In this document: piece by piece, positions 24,381 through 36,125 of the stretch | Layout of the letters: every line of letters starts with the position of its first letter | Position numbering within the stretch: the first letter of the stretch is position 1 | From: Linum tenue | Lineage: Eukaryota; Streptophyta; Magnoliopsida; Malpighiales; Linaceae | NCBI GenBank assembly: GCA_946122785.1 | Contig: CAMGYJ010000002.1 | Span: 58,615,703 to 58,679,702 of the forward strand | Direction: 5' to 3' | Length of the DNA stretch: 64,000 bases | Position numbers and translations under genes: made by a program | Notes under the pieces: model-generated | Database searches by the model: none | What the model was told of the DNA's origin: nothing | Seen by the model: only the letters and a program-made list of their open reading frames with translations

Positions 24381-26424
24381 ATGGCGGCAACTGCTTCATT
24401 CCTCCAGTGGAACCCACTCAAATGGAAGCAATTCCCTCCCTCGCCGCCGCCGCCGCCGCCTCCGCCTACAGCAATTTGCTCGTCCTCCATCTCGTTCCCT
24501 CTCAGAACCGCCGCTAATAAATCCTCCGCCTCCAAACCTGCTTCCAGGCTCACGATCAGGTGTTCCTTCGCGGCGAAGCATCTGAACTCCTCCAACGACA
24601 CTCATGTCCCGGCCACCACGTCGGGCTCGAGCTTCGCGATTGCCGAGTTCAAGAAGGAGAAGAAGAGTGCGTTCGAGAGACTCTGCAACGCCGCCCTGAA
24701 GGCCCTGCAGGCGATGAAGAAGCCAGCGATCGCCGCGATTCTGGTCGCCGCGCTGCTGATGTACGACCCCGCCTCCGCTTTCGCTGCCTCTGGTGGAAGG
24801 ATGGGCGGCAGATCCTTCTCCCGCTCCTCTTCCTCGTCGTCGAGGAGTTACTCCGTGCCTCACGGCTCGAGCTCGGGGTTTTCCTACTCCGCGCCTTACT
24901 ACGGCCCGTCCCCGTTGGGCGGTGGGGGAATTTACGCTGGCTCGGTAGTCGCCGGTGCTGGCTCTGGTTTGCTTCTAATTGTAGCTGGTTTCGCTGCCTT
25001 TGTGTTGGTCTCCGGGTTTCTTTCCGATGGAAATGAAGCGGGAATTCTAACAGCTACCGAGAAAACCAGCGTTATCAAGCTTCAGGTACTTCCTATGGCC
25101 TCCATTAAAATTGTTGAACTGAGGATTCTGCCTGCTACGGATGCTCTCTCTCTCTTTGTCCTGAATTAAAAATGGAACGGTTGCTATGAAAATCCTGTGT
25201 CTGGACTGTCGTAATAGTTTACCTTGGGGGCTTCAACTGTGAAAGGAACTCTTTGCGATCAGTGGATTCTGCAATCGAATTGAAACTAATGATTCTTGTC
25301 CTTTACTTTAGGTTGGCTTGTTAGGAATGGCACGCTCTCTTCAGAGGGATCTTAATAAGATTGCAGAAGTTGCAGATACATCCTCCTCAAAGGGTCTAAG
25401 CTATGTCTTAACAGGTATGGAGCTAATAATTTTCATTGGGGTTTTATATGGGAAGACCAGAACCATTTTTTTTGCCTTGTTTGTTATGAAAAATATTGTT
25501 AGCATCCATAGCTGATGAAGATCGGATCATGATCATCTGCATACTGTGGTTGCAGAGACTTCACTCTCTTTGCTTCGGCGTCCTGATTATTGCATCTCAG
25601 CCTATTCAGCTGTAAGTTCTCTCCCTCTCTCTCTCTGACATTCATTTGCTAGTCTGTTGATTTTGCTCCGTACATGCTCGTTGTTTGTAATTCCAACATG
25701 GTATCATTGAGGCCGATGTAGTCTCTTTGAACGAGCCTTGTGGTTTATATGCTGCAGTATAGTATTCATCGGTGTGCTGATACTCGTGCATGTAAATTTT
25801 TCAATACTGCCAGGTAGATGTGAAGCGAAGTATGGAGGAAGGTGAGAAACGGTTCAACCAACTTTCTATTGAAGAACGGGGAAAGTTTGATGAAGAGACG
25901 CTTGTTAATGTGAACAGCATTAAGAGGCAGAGCACCAAAAGCCGGAGAGCAAGCGAGTTTAGCAATGAATACATAGTGGTGAGTAGTAGTAGTAGTAGTA
26001 GTAGTTCATATTTTAGACCTTGCACAGTTGCACTACCTTGACCTGTGCATCCAACTCTTCTTAGCCCCAGTTTGGTCTCCAGAATTGAGATTGTGTCATT
26101 CAAATGATTGCAGATAACAATCTTGGTGGCAGCTGATGGGGTGCACAAGCTACCCGCCATTAACAGTGTTGGAGACCTAAAGAAAGCTCTGCAGAAGCTC
26201 GCGACAATTCCCTCTGAAAGTTTACTCGTAAGAGATTTAGCAAATCATCTGAATCACTCTGAATTGGTTATTGTCACCCGAATCCCACGATTGATCTCTA
26301 TGTTTTGTTCGTGGTTTTGTCATACATACAGGCAGTTGAGGTGCTGTGGACGCCTCAAAATGAAAACGACACGCTGTCGGAAAGAGAACTGCTGCAAGAT
26401 TACTCGCTGTTGAGACCTTTATGA
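24381..26424 (+). CDS. FLAP1: DUF1517 plastid membrane protein, FLAP1-like
   Basis: Six exons join in frame to 411 residues: 24381-25085, 25312-25414, 25556-25611, 25814-25978, 26114-26227 and 26332-26424. The N-terminus is Ser-rich and low in acidic residues, like a chloroplast transit peptide, with a run of prolines (about residues 21-29). A hydrophobic segment follows at about 115-128, then a Ser/Gly/Tyr-rich stretch containing GGRSFSRSSSSSSRS, and a second membrane segment at about 185-212. The soluble DUF1517 part follows (LLGMARSLQRDLNKIAEVAD, EEGEKRFNQLSIEERGKFDE, VEVLWTPQNENDTLSERELL). FLAP1 in Arabidopsis is a chloroplast membrane protein affecting proton homeostasis and non-photochemical quenching under fluctuating light. 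Orthology to FLAP1 rather than a paralogue is probable, not proven. Confidence 0.85.
25983..26005 (+). repeat. (AGT)n microsatellite in a DUF1517 gene intron
   Basis: Seven to eight AGT units directly after the exon 4 donor site, so length changes could affect the spacing of the 5' splice region. Confidence 0.9.
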
Positions 26425-26905
26425 GAGAGCTCTAAATGATATATACACGCCCAAAGCTCTAGTGGTTGCCTTGTCTCCCCTATTGACGGTGCAGGGTTTT
26501 TTTCTGGCAAATGTCACACTGCATTGTCCTGAAACTTGTAAATAAGGATGTAATTTTGTTTGTACATGATATAAAGCTTTACTATATGATATGAATTTGC
26601 ATACAGTGTTTTTTCCTGCTATCTTCCCGTTGCTAGTCTGTAACGACATCGACAATTGGGGGGGAAAACCAATCGAAGATCCTAAGATAATTGTCTCTGG
26701 CAATGAACAAATTGATCCTTGAGCTGTAGTATTGAATCGTTCCAATCATTCTACAATCATGGGTGCAAAGAACGGTTGACTATATAATCCACCAGAAACC
26801 AAAAGTTACACTTCCCTTCTTCCTTCCTTTTCTATGGTTTGGTTTGGTAATTGTTTGCCCATCAGGTTTCCAAACAGTGGCAACTCCACTCTCTGAGGGC
26901 TCTTC
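26425..26905. other. Convergent 3' flanks of the DUF1517 gene and MIA40
   Basis: Non-coding interval between two stop codons facing each other. It is expected to hold both 3' UTRs. Nothing else is recognised. Confidence 0.5.
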
Positions 26906-28140
26906 TTATAGCTTTGGCTTTGGGCTAGAAGGTGTTTTATCCCTTGCCCACAAGGGAGGGATGATCCTATATTTCACTGGCTCTTCCTCTTTCTTCACCT
27001 CTTCTCCTTCTTCCTTTACAACATCCTTTGAAAATGCACCAGGATTCACCTTGATACAATTCTGCAGGGCCACAAACGGCCGCACGCAATCCGATCCCTG
27101 CGGAACAAGGTACAAATGTGACACAATCCACCATCTGATTCAGTAACACTTACTCATAGCTCATGGGAAGAGAAGTAAATTCAGCCTCACAGTACAATTT
27201 TGTTTTTGTAGTTCACAGTAGGAACCTTCATTAAAAGAGAAGCTACCGAATCCTAATTGGGAATCAACACAAAAAGGACGAGGATACCGTTTTCTCTGGT
27301 TAGCAGAATGATTCACCTTTTCTTCAGCAGTGCTCTTGAGAAAACACAGGAAAGCATCCGAAAATTGAACCCCGCATTCGCCATTTCGTAGTTCACTTAT
27401 GCAGGGGCAGTCGAGTGCCTTCTCGGCCTTGGAATCTTGAGACTGCCAATATAGAGAAAACAAAAAGATAAATCCAATCCCTCAGTAGTTCACGCTCACC
27501 ATCTCTACAGTTCCAAGACATTGACAAGGAGAAGCCCGTGGGAATCTAGAGGGTTGCTAACCGACCTCATTCACGGCAGCAGAATCACCAAAGGCTGCAG
27601 CTTCTGCCCAAGCAAACGGAAAAGCAAATACAATCAGGACACTTGGAAATCATCTTCAACAAAAACCAAGAATAGTCTCAATCATTTTCTTCATCCTTCT
27701 GTCTGAAGCTCGAATCAGTCAAAATTCCCCATTTGTTCACTCAAATAAATACGAGAGGAATATGCATTATTCATTGGACAGAAATGTCTACTGCCATTGA
27801 AGAAGTCGAAGAGCACCCAAATTGGACAATAGCGAGTAGCAACGTCTTTACAAAACGAAGTAGTGACAAATGATCACTGCCATTGATGTTGAATAGCATC
27901 CTAATTGGACTGTAACCCAAAGCCGTATGGTTGCAAAGAAGAATCAAATAGTGGAAGCTACGGGGAGCTGATATTGGAGTTTACTATTATCAAATTAAAC
28001 GCTGCAGGAGAGGAAAAGGTTGCGAACAGTTCACCTGCTACGAGAGATTCCATGGAAGTAGGAGGAGACGAGCCCTGAGGCTTGAATTGCGTCTCCTCTG
28101 AACAAGCAGGTACTGAATGCTCGCTTTGAACTTGGCCCAT
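26906..28140 (-). CDS. MIA40: MIA40 oxidoreductase (CHCH, twin CX9C)
   Basis: Thiol oxidoreductase of the mitochondrial intermembrane-space import pathway; plant MIA40 is also found in peroxisomes. Four minus-strand exons join in frame: 28035-28140, 27562-27603, 27317-27435 and 26906-27097, giving 152 residues (the Arabidopsis protein is slightly longer). The redox-active CPC motif is at residues 59-61. The twin CX9C pairs are C70-C80 (CGVQFSDAFLC) and C93-C103 (CVRPFVALQNC). Like other plant forms it has no N-terminal membrane anchor, only a polar N-terminus starting MGQVQSEHS. The C-terminal tail is Lys/Glu-rich and ends PKPKL, which is not a canonical SKL peroxisomal signal. The start at 28140 gives the family's usual MGQ N-terminus. 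Confidence 0.92.
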
Positions 28141-28714
28141 CTTTCTTCTTCTTCGTCTTCCTCAATCCAATAAAATTTCGGCCAAACAGGAATCCAATGG
28201 CGATACAGATGAAGGTTCGCTGGAGAGAGCGATTCTGCGATGTTGATTGCAATGGTGGAAGGGAAGCTTACAATTCCGCATGAAGCAACGCCGAGTTGTT
28301 CAATTGAAGATATCAATTGAAGCAATCTGGGCGCCGGTGTTGCGAACAAAAAACCAGGACACCGGCGCGGGATTTCTCGACTGGGCGATGAAATTCCGAT
28401 GCGAAGCGAAGCAGATCAGCCAATCTATTCAGCGGGCACTGAGCGTAACCAGTTTTCAACAGCGGCGGGGGAGATGGTAAGTGAACGAGATTGAGGAGAT
28501 TAGAGAAGGATTCGGGGACTTGGACACAATCGCCGGGGGATGCAAGATTACGGGTGGTGGAGATTGGGCTCCGATAAGCCGACGGCAGCCCAACTAGCCG
28601 AAAGTGAGGACTTTTATATTGGGCCAGAATGGGACATTTTTATTGACCGGCCCAAGATTGGTGCAGAACTTTACTATCAGCTATTCAGGCTGAAATCTAC
28701 ACATACTATAATAC
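28141..28714. other. MIA40 5' flank
   Basis: Upstream region of the minus-strand MIA40 gene. Frames of 70-100 residues cross it on both strands but match nothing I know. Site II-like elements are at 28620-28654. Confidence 0.45.
28620..28654 (-). promoter_or_regulatory. Pair of site II (TGGGCC) elements upstream of MIA40
   Basis: TGGGCC at 28620-28625 and GGCCCA at 28649-28654, about 480-510 bp before the MIA40 ATG. Such motifs are common upstream of plant genes for mitochondrial proteins. The distance is rather large, so a 5' UTR intron or longer leader would be needed. Confidence 0.4.
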
Positions 28715-28925
28715 ACCGAAGTGAAAAACGGGAGCCCCATTTCAAATTTCCTGCAACGAGAGTGAAAGTAGGAAGGACATTTTTGTCTTCACAATTATTT
28801 TTCTTTATTCATTAAAAAAATACATACGGGGATTCGAACCATGGCCATTTTAAAGAAAGACAAAGATCATAACCAATCAAACTAAGTACATTTGTTGTAT
28901 CCTTTTAAACTAAAAACATATAATA
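28715..28925 (+). repeat. Dispersed repeat, copy 1 (tRNA-like T-arm motif)
   Basis: Shares an ordered set of blocks with 54700-54890: a CTGCAACGAGAG start, GTCTTCACAAT, a GGGGATTCGAACCATGG-type block, then AACCA(A/T)-rich text and TGTATC(C/T)TTTTAAA. The GGATTCGAACC block resembles the T-arm of a tRNA, as in tRNA-derived SINEs, but no A box or acceptor stem was found. Confidence 0.55.
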
Positions 28926-29828
28926 GCAGGGTGGAAAAAACTCTTGCCCCATTTCAAATTCCCTGCTCCATGAGCATTTGTAGGAAGGGTAGAATAGGGA
29001 GTACCAATTTTTTCTCTTTCCTCTGTGGAACGGGCCAACTTACCGTACACATGCGGATTTAAACGGGTCTAGGAGTGTCAATTTTTTTCTTTATACCCTT
29101 TTATTTCTCCGTGGTGATAAAATATATATGAAAAGTCAAAAATAATACTCCTTTTTATTGTTAAAAATAAAAAATTTAACAATAAACTAATGCATGGTAT
29201 CTAATGGGCTAACCGCTAACCATAAAATAAAAGAGTTGAATGGGCCTGACCTACATGGGGTTTGGCCATCAAGTAAAACAAATGAACATCATTGGTTTGT
29301 CATTCTAAAACAAGCTATTTTCTCTGGCATAATATATATTATGCTATTATTTTATATCTTAGTGGCTAAAATATAATGTATTTTAAAGTTATTCAATGGC
29401 TCGACCAACCCAAATATTCCAATTTTTATCATTTCAAATATATATTTTATAATTATTTGACATCATATTGATCAAATTATAGTGTGTTTTATAGGGAATC
29501 GTTTGGTATTTGTTAGTAAAAAACTAAACATAAAGATCTATTTGGTTATTTTAAACATTAAAACGATCCTAAATATTTTAAGTTCCTTTTGAATTTCTAT
29601 GGTTTTATTCCCGAATAAGTGACGTGCAAAAGGCGAATTGTAGTCGTCTCTTTTCTTTCACTATTTTTTATTTTCAAATAGAAAGTTTAAAAGTAAAGAA
29701 TAATTAGAATTTGGCATGGGTCGGTCAAATAGGCTGAATTTCAAGTTTTGGCCCGTTTGTTTTATGCATTGCAAATTTATTAGCATGTTGATGGAAATGG
29801 CTTGGAAAAAAGACATATAAGTTGTACC
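28926..29828. other. AT-rich spacer
   Basis: No gene or ordered repeat recognised. Mostly AT-rich text with short frames. Confidence 0.4.
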
Positions 29829-30097
29829 TTTGCAGAAATTTCCTCAAATGTTTGAATGCTTTGTGAATCAGGTTCCGTGACTTTTGTGATGGTGTATGTG
29901 CTTGACGATTGCTCGATGTTGTAACTACTTAATTTGAGAGTAAATCTTTTGATTTTCCCTATGAGTTGTGATACCAGTTCTGGTGGTTGCAGCATGTTGT
30001 CGTTGTTGGCCTGTACAAGTTGTTCCTCCGTGATGCTAATTACCTTTCTTTCTTTTTTAACAAATTGTGTAGTAGTGCTATGAAACAGACCACCCAT
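29829..30097 (-). pseudogene. RPA1-like C-terminal OB-fold fragment (Rep_fac-A_C type)
   Basis: On the minus strand, PPELVSQLIGKIKRFTLKLS and YNIEQSSSTYTITKVTE match the usual text near the end of the C-terminal OB fold of plant replication protein A large-subunit paralogues (pattern K-x-F-x-F-K-x-x-x-x-x-Y-N followed by Y-T-V-T-K). A consensus donor (GCAAAG/GTACAA) follows at about 29827. Only one exon-like piece is visible. RPA-like genes are often carried by Helitrons in plants, so this may be a Helitron passenger, but no TC or CTRR ends were identified. Confidence 0.45.
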
Positions 30098-30250
30098 GAA
30101 CGCTACGCTTATTATGGTCTGTTCTTACTTCCGGTGGTGAGAAATTGTGAATTGAGAATCATATTCGCCTACCGCACTGTGTCTGGCTGGTGGCTGCTTA
30201 CTGTGCTCTCTAGAGTTATGAAACAGACTACCCATGAACGTTACCCTTAA
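30078..30250 (+). repeat. Direct repeat pair, about 30 bp, 140 bp apart
   Basis: ATGAAACAGACCACCCATGA at 30079 recurs as ATGAAACAGACTACCCATGA at 30219, each followed by ACG(C/T)TAC. Spacing is 140 bp. Origin unknown. Confidence 0.75.
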
Positions 30251-32264
30251 GAGTCCATAACTTTGCGAAAAACCAAATTTAGGCAATCAAAGGTGGTGGA
30301 TGTGTGATGATTTTTTATGGTTTAATTGTTTGTGAATTGGATATCTGATCTTTGTATGATTATAGTGGATGTTTGCTTAATAGAATAATCCATTTTAATT
30401 CATGTTTATTTTTAACATGAACTTTAGTAACTCAAAACCTTCGAGACACATATCACCTACTGCATTTACTTCTAAATCCTGCATTTACTTCTAAATCCTG
30501 CATTAAAGATGATTGGAGGAAACATCTTTGATGCAGTTGAGATACTGGAGACCATAACAAAAGCAACGTATAGCATCAAAACCAACCATCTGAACTATTA
30601 GCATTGTTGCTTTACTCTTTTTTCGTGGTTGAGTCTCCTTCAAAAAATTTAGTTTGATTTTAGAAAATTTTGCTTCTGCAGTCCTGTCTAGCCACCAACG
30701 CGTTCAGTAGATGGAGATGGCAGAGGCGAAGGCTAATTTTGTGTTGTTGTTGCTGGTTTAGGGATCGGTTTGTGAAGAAGAGGGGAAAGAGAGGGGGAAA
30801 GGGAAATGCAGGAGAGGGGGATAACTCTTTTCTCCGACAAAAATGGAGTGAAGAAAGGAATTATGATCAGTAAGGATATGGTTATCTTACATAACGGTCT
30901 CTATTCTGTTTGAATTGAGCTTGGGAGGCAGTGATAAGGACGAGCTGCAACCAATTCATAATGATAAGAGTGTTATGAACTGTGATCATGTCTTATTTCA
31001 AGTTAGAAGGTAGTTTCAGTATAAGGATTATTTAATTTGACAAGTTGTTTCGTCCATGATTCTTGGTAGTTTCAGTGCCATTCTAGCCATTGTTTAGTCT
31101 GTAATTTTTGAGAATTGATATGCGAGTAATGACTTTCACTTAGCTTCAACTATTATGTGTGTATTTATTGGCATGTGATAGAATTCTCTTTTCCTTTTCT
31201 TTGAATTAAGTTTCATACTCCAATTGTATCATTTGTACATAGGCAAATCATACTCGAGATGACAACTCGCTGATATGGCTGGTGCAAGGAATGAAGCCAT
31301 CATTAGAATTCAGACCGACAACGGGGAGGGATGCCCATGACTAATTCAATGATGATTGATGATGGTATAATAAAAACTGCAGTCTGCATCAGCACCAATT
31401 TCTAGGCCTAAGTAAAGTTATTCAACCCAGAACTCTGCTTAGCGCTAAAAATTGCCCTCACCCAACCTTGATCCTGTTTGACCCACTTATGAAGAGTCAA
31501 GATATATGACTAATCCTCTCCGTTCGTATTTTCTTATTAACTCTTTCTGACCCTTTAGGTTGGGGCGGGGCGGGAAGAATCGGATTAGTGGGTCGGTCCT
31601 AATCAAGTGGAATCTCAATCCCTTCACTCTCACTTGCTTTCTCTCCCATTCCATAAGTGGGTAACATACAGTAATCCGGCCAACGGGCCGGGTAATAAGC
31701 TAGTTATTTAAAAGAGTCGATCGAGCTCACACGTGCACTGCAAGCCCAAGAAGGATGAATTGCAGTAGAGCGGGTAAGTCAGCTCAGTTTTTGAGTAAGC
31801 TATTATTCAGAATACGAGAATACATGTACTTCATCAATGGGGTTACTGGAATTCGAATACAAGACCTCTTGGTCATATAAGGTTCTGATATCATGTCATA
31901 AACCAGTTGGTCTCAATAACTCGAATTGTTGAAAGAGGTTCAATCATATATCAATCACTAATAGTTGGGGTTTAAATGGGAGCTACTAGATTGGATTAGT
32001 CAACACTTAAAGAGATTTCAAGTCATATCATGAATTGTGTTAAGGCCTAAGGGGTAGCGAGTCAACGAAATATGAATCAATATTCTTACTGTCAATTTCA
32101 CCATATATGCAGCAGACACCTGTAGTGTTCTTTGTGGGTTACGCCTTACGCGCAAAGGAAGAAAAGGAAGAGAGTGCTGACCTTTGAGAAAGCAGTATCT
32201 AACTAATGGTCTGTCTGGGTCCACCTCATTTGTTAAACCACATGGTGTTTTGTTGGGAAAGTTA
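30251..32264. other. Intergenic region without recognised genes
   Basis: AT-rich. Includes a 21-bp tandem duplication around 30460-30505 (TGCATTTACTTCTAAATCC twice) and, near 31850-31930, text with GAATTCGAATACAAGACCTC that looks like a worn dispersed repeat. Short frames at 30670-30873 and 32018-32224 match no family. Confidence 0.4.
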
Positions 32265-32692
32265 ATCTGCTAATTTGAAAATTCGTTAGCAGATACTAAC
32301 TAATATCCAAAATACATGAACTAGTATCCAAATACTAAAGTATCTAGAGAGCACAGACTAGTATTCAAAGTTTGCTAACTGATATCCACCATGAATCAAC
32401 TATTATCCCAAATTCACAAACTAATATCTAGACAACACAGAATAGTATCCATATAACACATAATTAGTATCCCGATAACACTTAAGAGTATCCAGATAAC
32501 ACATAAGAGTATCCATATTGAATACTAGTTGGTTGATTGTGGATATTAGTTGGTATCTGCTATCTGGATACTAGTTTGTGATGTTTTGAATACTAGTATG
32601 TGTTATCTAGATACTCAGCAGACTTGGATATTAGTTCATATATTTTGGATATTAGTTAGTATATACTAATGAATTTTCAAGTTAGTAGAATA
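32265..32692. mobile_element. Foldback element with repeated TAATATCC/TAGTATCC words
   Basis: The left end (TTGAAAATTCGTTAG near 32275, then TACTAACTAATATCCAAAA) is the inverted copy of the right end near 32632-32690, with about 50 of 58 positions matching. The whole 0.43 kb is an imperfect palindrome centred near 32480. Between the arms, the words TAATATCC and TAGTATCC recur many times in the left half, and GGATATTAG and GGATACTAG in the right half. The element is non-coding. No clear target duplication was found. Confidence 0.65.
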
Positions 32693-32754
32693 ACTAGGCT
32701 GTGTTTTGTTGAATCATATGGAGTTTCCTTGTACACATTAATTACTTTGAGGAA

Positions 32755-32985
32755 CTTTTGTGTTATTTGTCACTTAACCTAATTACCCTAGGCAGCGTAG
32801 TAGACAGGGTATATTAGGTTGGTTCTTCGGCCTTCAGATGTAAGTTCTGCAGCTCCCATTCTGTGAAGACTAATAAGATAAACTGAGAGCTTCGCCTCTC
32901 CGTGGAGGAGTCTCGTTCACACTGAACGGGGAAACCACGTAAATAGCTGTGTTGTGCTTCCGCGGTTTAGTAGATTTTACATGTT
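32755..32985 (+). repeat. Possible Copia LTR U5 fragment
   Basis: Contains GGAAACCACGTAAATAGCTG and nearby text resembling the ACCACGTAAAT box in the solo LTR at 55363-55771 and in the LTR near 59580. The ends are not defined. Weak call based on one shared box. Confidence 0.3.
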
Positions 32986-34104
32986 TGGACATATGCAAAC
33001 GACAAACCCATATACATGGCATTCGTTTAAGGTGGTGTATTAACATATAATATAAGCTTCATAATTGAATATCTCCCAACAACTCGAACAATTGAAACCA
33101 ATTGGTTGATTAAAAAAGAATTGGTCTTAATCCAAAACCCCATCTGTCCTTCTTGTTGGTTCTTATTAACTAAAAATATCATCAATAAGTCGACAACGTC
33201 TATTTCCGACATATATGATTCCTGTACATATTTAGTGATGAAAATTTGACGACACGACATTTTGATTCTAGCCAGCTGTTTTCCCCTAAGCAAAAATATA
33301 TGTTGTGTTTGAATTGGTTTCAAGCCGGACACTTGTGATCTTGTGGTAACAATTGGGATATCTATCCCCCACCTTAACGAACGACAAGGCAAGTGCGTCT
33401 GTTAGTGTTTTGGTGTATGGCACTATGCTGATCCTGTCTAGCTTAATTTGGTATTATTTCAAACCCATACATAAATAAAATAAATATGATTTTGATTTTT
33501 TTTTTTTTAAATCCACCCCAAAGCTAGGTGGAAATATTAACAGAGTTGAGCGTATGAAATTTTTATAGGGTCTCAAATTGGGGTTTATGAAGTGAAATCT
33601 TTAGATGTATAGACAACATCCTTGGTGGGCGTTTTAGCATAACAAGATGGCTCAATTGGGACATCTATGTGGTTTTAATTTTTTTTGGTTCAACATTACA
33701 ATCATCCGTTAAATACTTTTGTTCAAAACAAATATTGGTCTCATTTATGTTTTTTTTATGTGTCACAGATATTTCGAATCTTAGTTTCGCATATTGTTTA
33801 TGCTTTTTTTTCTTCTTTGTGTCTCATCACTACCGAAGATATTATACATTTTTTAATTTATAAAGTGAACAATAACATTTTTTCATGATTGAGTAAACAA
33901 CCCTTTCGTACAACTAAACTGTTTATCATTTTTTATCCAGTAACTGATATTTTCGATCCGCTCGACTGATAGAAACTATACATATCATCAATAAGTAAGA
34001 AAATTCTTCCAATCACTATTAACCAACCATATGTGTACATAGATCTACATAATATCTCTTACTTGCAAGGAAGTGGCTCCTTTTTGCAATTACCTTTCTT
34101 TTTA
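32986..34104. other. AT-rich spacer
   Basis: No gene recognised. T-rich frames around 33669-33888 are low-complexity. Confidence 0.4.
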
Positions 34105-35425
34105 GGTTTAATTCACCTGCGTAGTCATAACTTTCACGATTTTGACAAATATAGCCACTTTTTGAAAAATACACAGATATAGCCATTCCGTCTATAACTT
34201 TAACGGAATAGTAATAAATGCTGACTGTACTAACGATTTTTGCTGACATGGTGATTGTTCATTAAAAAACTATGCCTAGATGTAAATTATTCTTTTTTAA
34301 TTAATTGAAGCTCTGTAGACTTCTTCCCCTTCCTCTTCTTCTCTCGTCGCTGCCAATTCTTCAGCTGCATCCACCAGCTTCGTCGCCGACCAGAAGCAAG
34401 CGAGCCAGAGGACTCGACGCAGGCGGATTGCGTTCCGTGACGACAAGGATCGAGACGACGAGGGCTGGGGTGCTTCAATCCGGCGAAGATTACAAGAAAG
34501 AGAAACCCATTTAACAGGGAGAGAAAGGTCTGTGGCGCCGGCGGTGGGAGGGAGGAGTTAAGGAGGGAATGCGTTGAGCTTGGAGGGTTTGAGTTTTTGG
34601 ATTTTGGGTTGCGGTGAAGCTTGGTGGGTTCTAGATTTCTGGGTTCCACAACATCCCCACACCAGCATCTATTTTTTGTTCGTTGAGATTCCAATGTCGC
34701 TGGTTCTGAGTTTTATGGGGAAACTGGGTTCTTTATTATAGTGGCAGGCTGGCAGGAAGGAGTGGCGACTTGCAGTGAGGGGGGAGCTCCAGATCTGCAC
34801 TTCGGGTCGGCGACGGAGCTGTGGGTGCGGAGGGAGGGGTGGCTGCTTCGACGATCCATAGCGAGCAGGGTCGTTCTCATTCATGCCCGGGATTCGACAG
34901 CATCATTAGCGGAGGAGCCTAGGAAATTTCAATCCTGCCGCTACTAGTGTGAAATAGCCCAGGATAATTGATGGGGAAAGAGAGAGGGTTTGAAGGGAGG
35001 AATCATGAATTTGGATCTGGTGAAGAAGGGGGAGGGGAATTTGGGAAGACAAGCAGCGTAGTGGGAAGGGATGAATGAATAGAGAGAGAATAAAAATAAA
35101 ATAATTTATTTCTTATAAAATATTTTAATTTAATTTTTTTAGTAAAATTAGTTATTTTTTGTTTAAAAATCTACTTTTAATATGACGTGGCGTATGACAT
35201 AGCGTCTGGGTGGCATGAATATGTCTAGTTGGTGATGACGTGTCATGCAAGTGGCATCCACCTCAGCGACACGTAGACGTTATTAACGGCGTCTATGATG
35301 ATGTTATAATTTGTAACGGAAATGGCTAAAGTTGACAATCAAGTTTCACAAAAGTGGCTATATCTGTGTATTTTTCAAAAAATGGCTATATTTGTCAAAA
35401 TCGTGAAAGTTATGGCTATGCAACC
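34105..35425. mobile_element. Second Mutator-like element with GC-rich interior
   Basis: The ends start GGTT on both strands. The inverted repeats share CATAACTTTCACGATTTTGA and GAAAAATACACAGATATAGC over about 75-90 bp, with an 11-bp length difference at the very tip. The exact 9-bp direct repeat TTCTTTTTA flanks it (34096-34104 and 35426-35434), as expected for a MULE, though this word is T-rich. The interior (about 34310-35060) is clearly more GC-rich than the surroundings and could be captured host sequence. The frames there (up to 135 residues) match nothing I recognise. No transposase is present. Confidence 0.65.
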
Positions 35426-35919
35426 TTCTTTTTATATATAGCATACAGACCGTGCGCCCAAAAGGCCAAAATAGTACAAATTTTGTACCCAGCTCAACCC
35501 AAGCCTACCCCCCACCTTCACTTTCAATTTTGATTACAGAAAAACAAAAAAAGGAATAATAATAATTTAATATAAAAATATCGTGTGGAAGTGGAAGTGT
35601 GTCTGTCCCTTCCTTAGCTTCAGCATCAGCCTGCCAGCCAAATTTTATGTCGATCCGAAAAGCATTGAGATGATCCTCTCAGGTGGGCCCATTCGCGTTG
35701 TTAGTGGGATTAGAACTAACGGGCCCACTGATAGGGGGCACGCACATGGATTCCTTGTGGGCCACAACATTCTGGGCCTATCTGTTCGGTGTAACTTCCC
35801 GTCTCCGTCCTGCCTCCGCAATTTGCCGTCAGGCCGTGGGGCCAAGTCTTTGTGGAGCACAATGTTCCATATAAAATCCATCAAATACCGTCCTCTGAAT
35901 TCTAAGTGAAAAGAAATGG
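35426..35919. other. Spacer with unassigned open frames
   Basis: Frames of 60-108 residues on both strands (35583-35971). No family recognised and overlapping on both strands, so no gene is called. Confidence 0.35.
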
Positions 35920-36125
35920 CTAAATTATACGTTTCGTTACTCAAATTATATAAATATATTACGTTTGTCATTCGAATTATTTTTTTTATTATTCACCACT
36001 AACTTTATGAATTGTTTCATCGTTAGTCACCGACCGTAAAACTCCGTCAGTTTTCTATGATGTGGCAAACGGAAGTGCTGACTGCACCGTTAACTTAATG
36101 ACATGTCAATTTCAAAAAAATAAAA
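35920..36125 (+). repeat. Solitary Mutator-like terminus
   Basis: The text AAATTATACGTTTCGTTACT followed by ACGTTTGTCAT, TTAGTCACCGAC and a TGATGTGGCAAACGGAAG block has the same layout as the arms of the elements at 5111 and 10401. No inverted partner was found nearby, so it is a truncated element. Confidence 0.5.

Noticed and set aside
24396..24863. Antisense open frame of 155 codons over exon 1 of the DUF1517 gene
   Set aside because: GC-rich shadow frame with an Arg/Gly-rich, low-complexity product. The plus-strand gene explains the region.
28825..28845. Possible tRNA gene at GGGGATTCGAACC
   Set aside because: Only a T-arm-like word. No acceptor, D-arm or anticodon arm could be placed around it. 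The same word occurs in the related repeat at 54790.
30670..30873. Short basic open frame at 30.7 kb
   Set aside because: Lys/Arg/Gly-rich low-complexity product without relatives I know.
35583..35971. Overlapping 108-codon frames on both strands
   Set aside because: Mutually antisense, no family, no splice or codon evidence for either.
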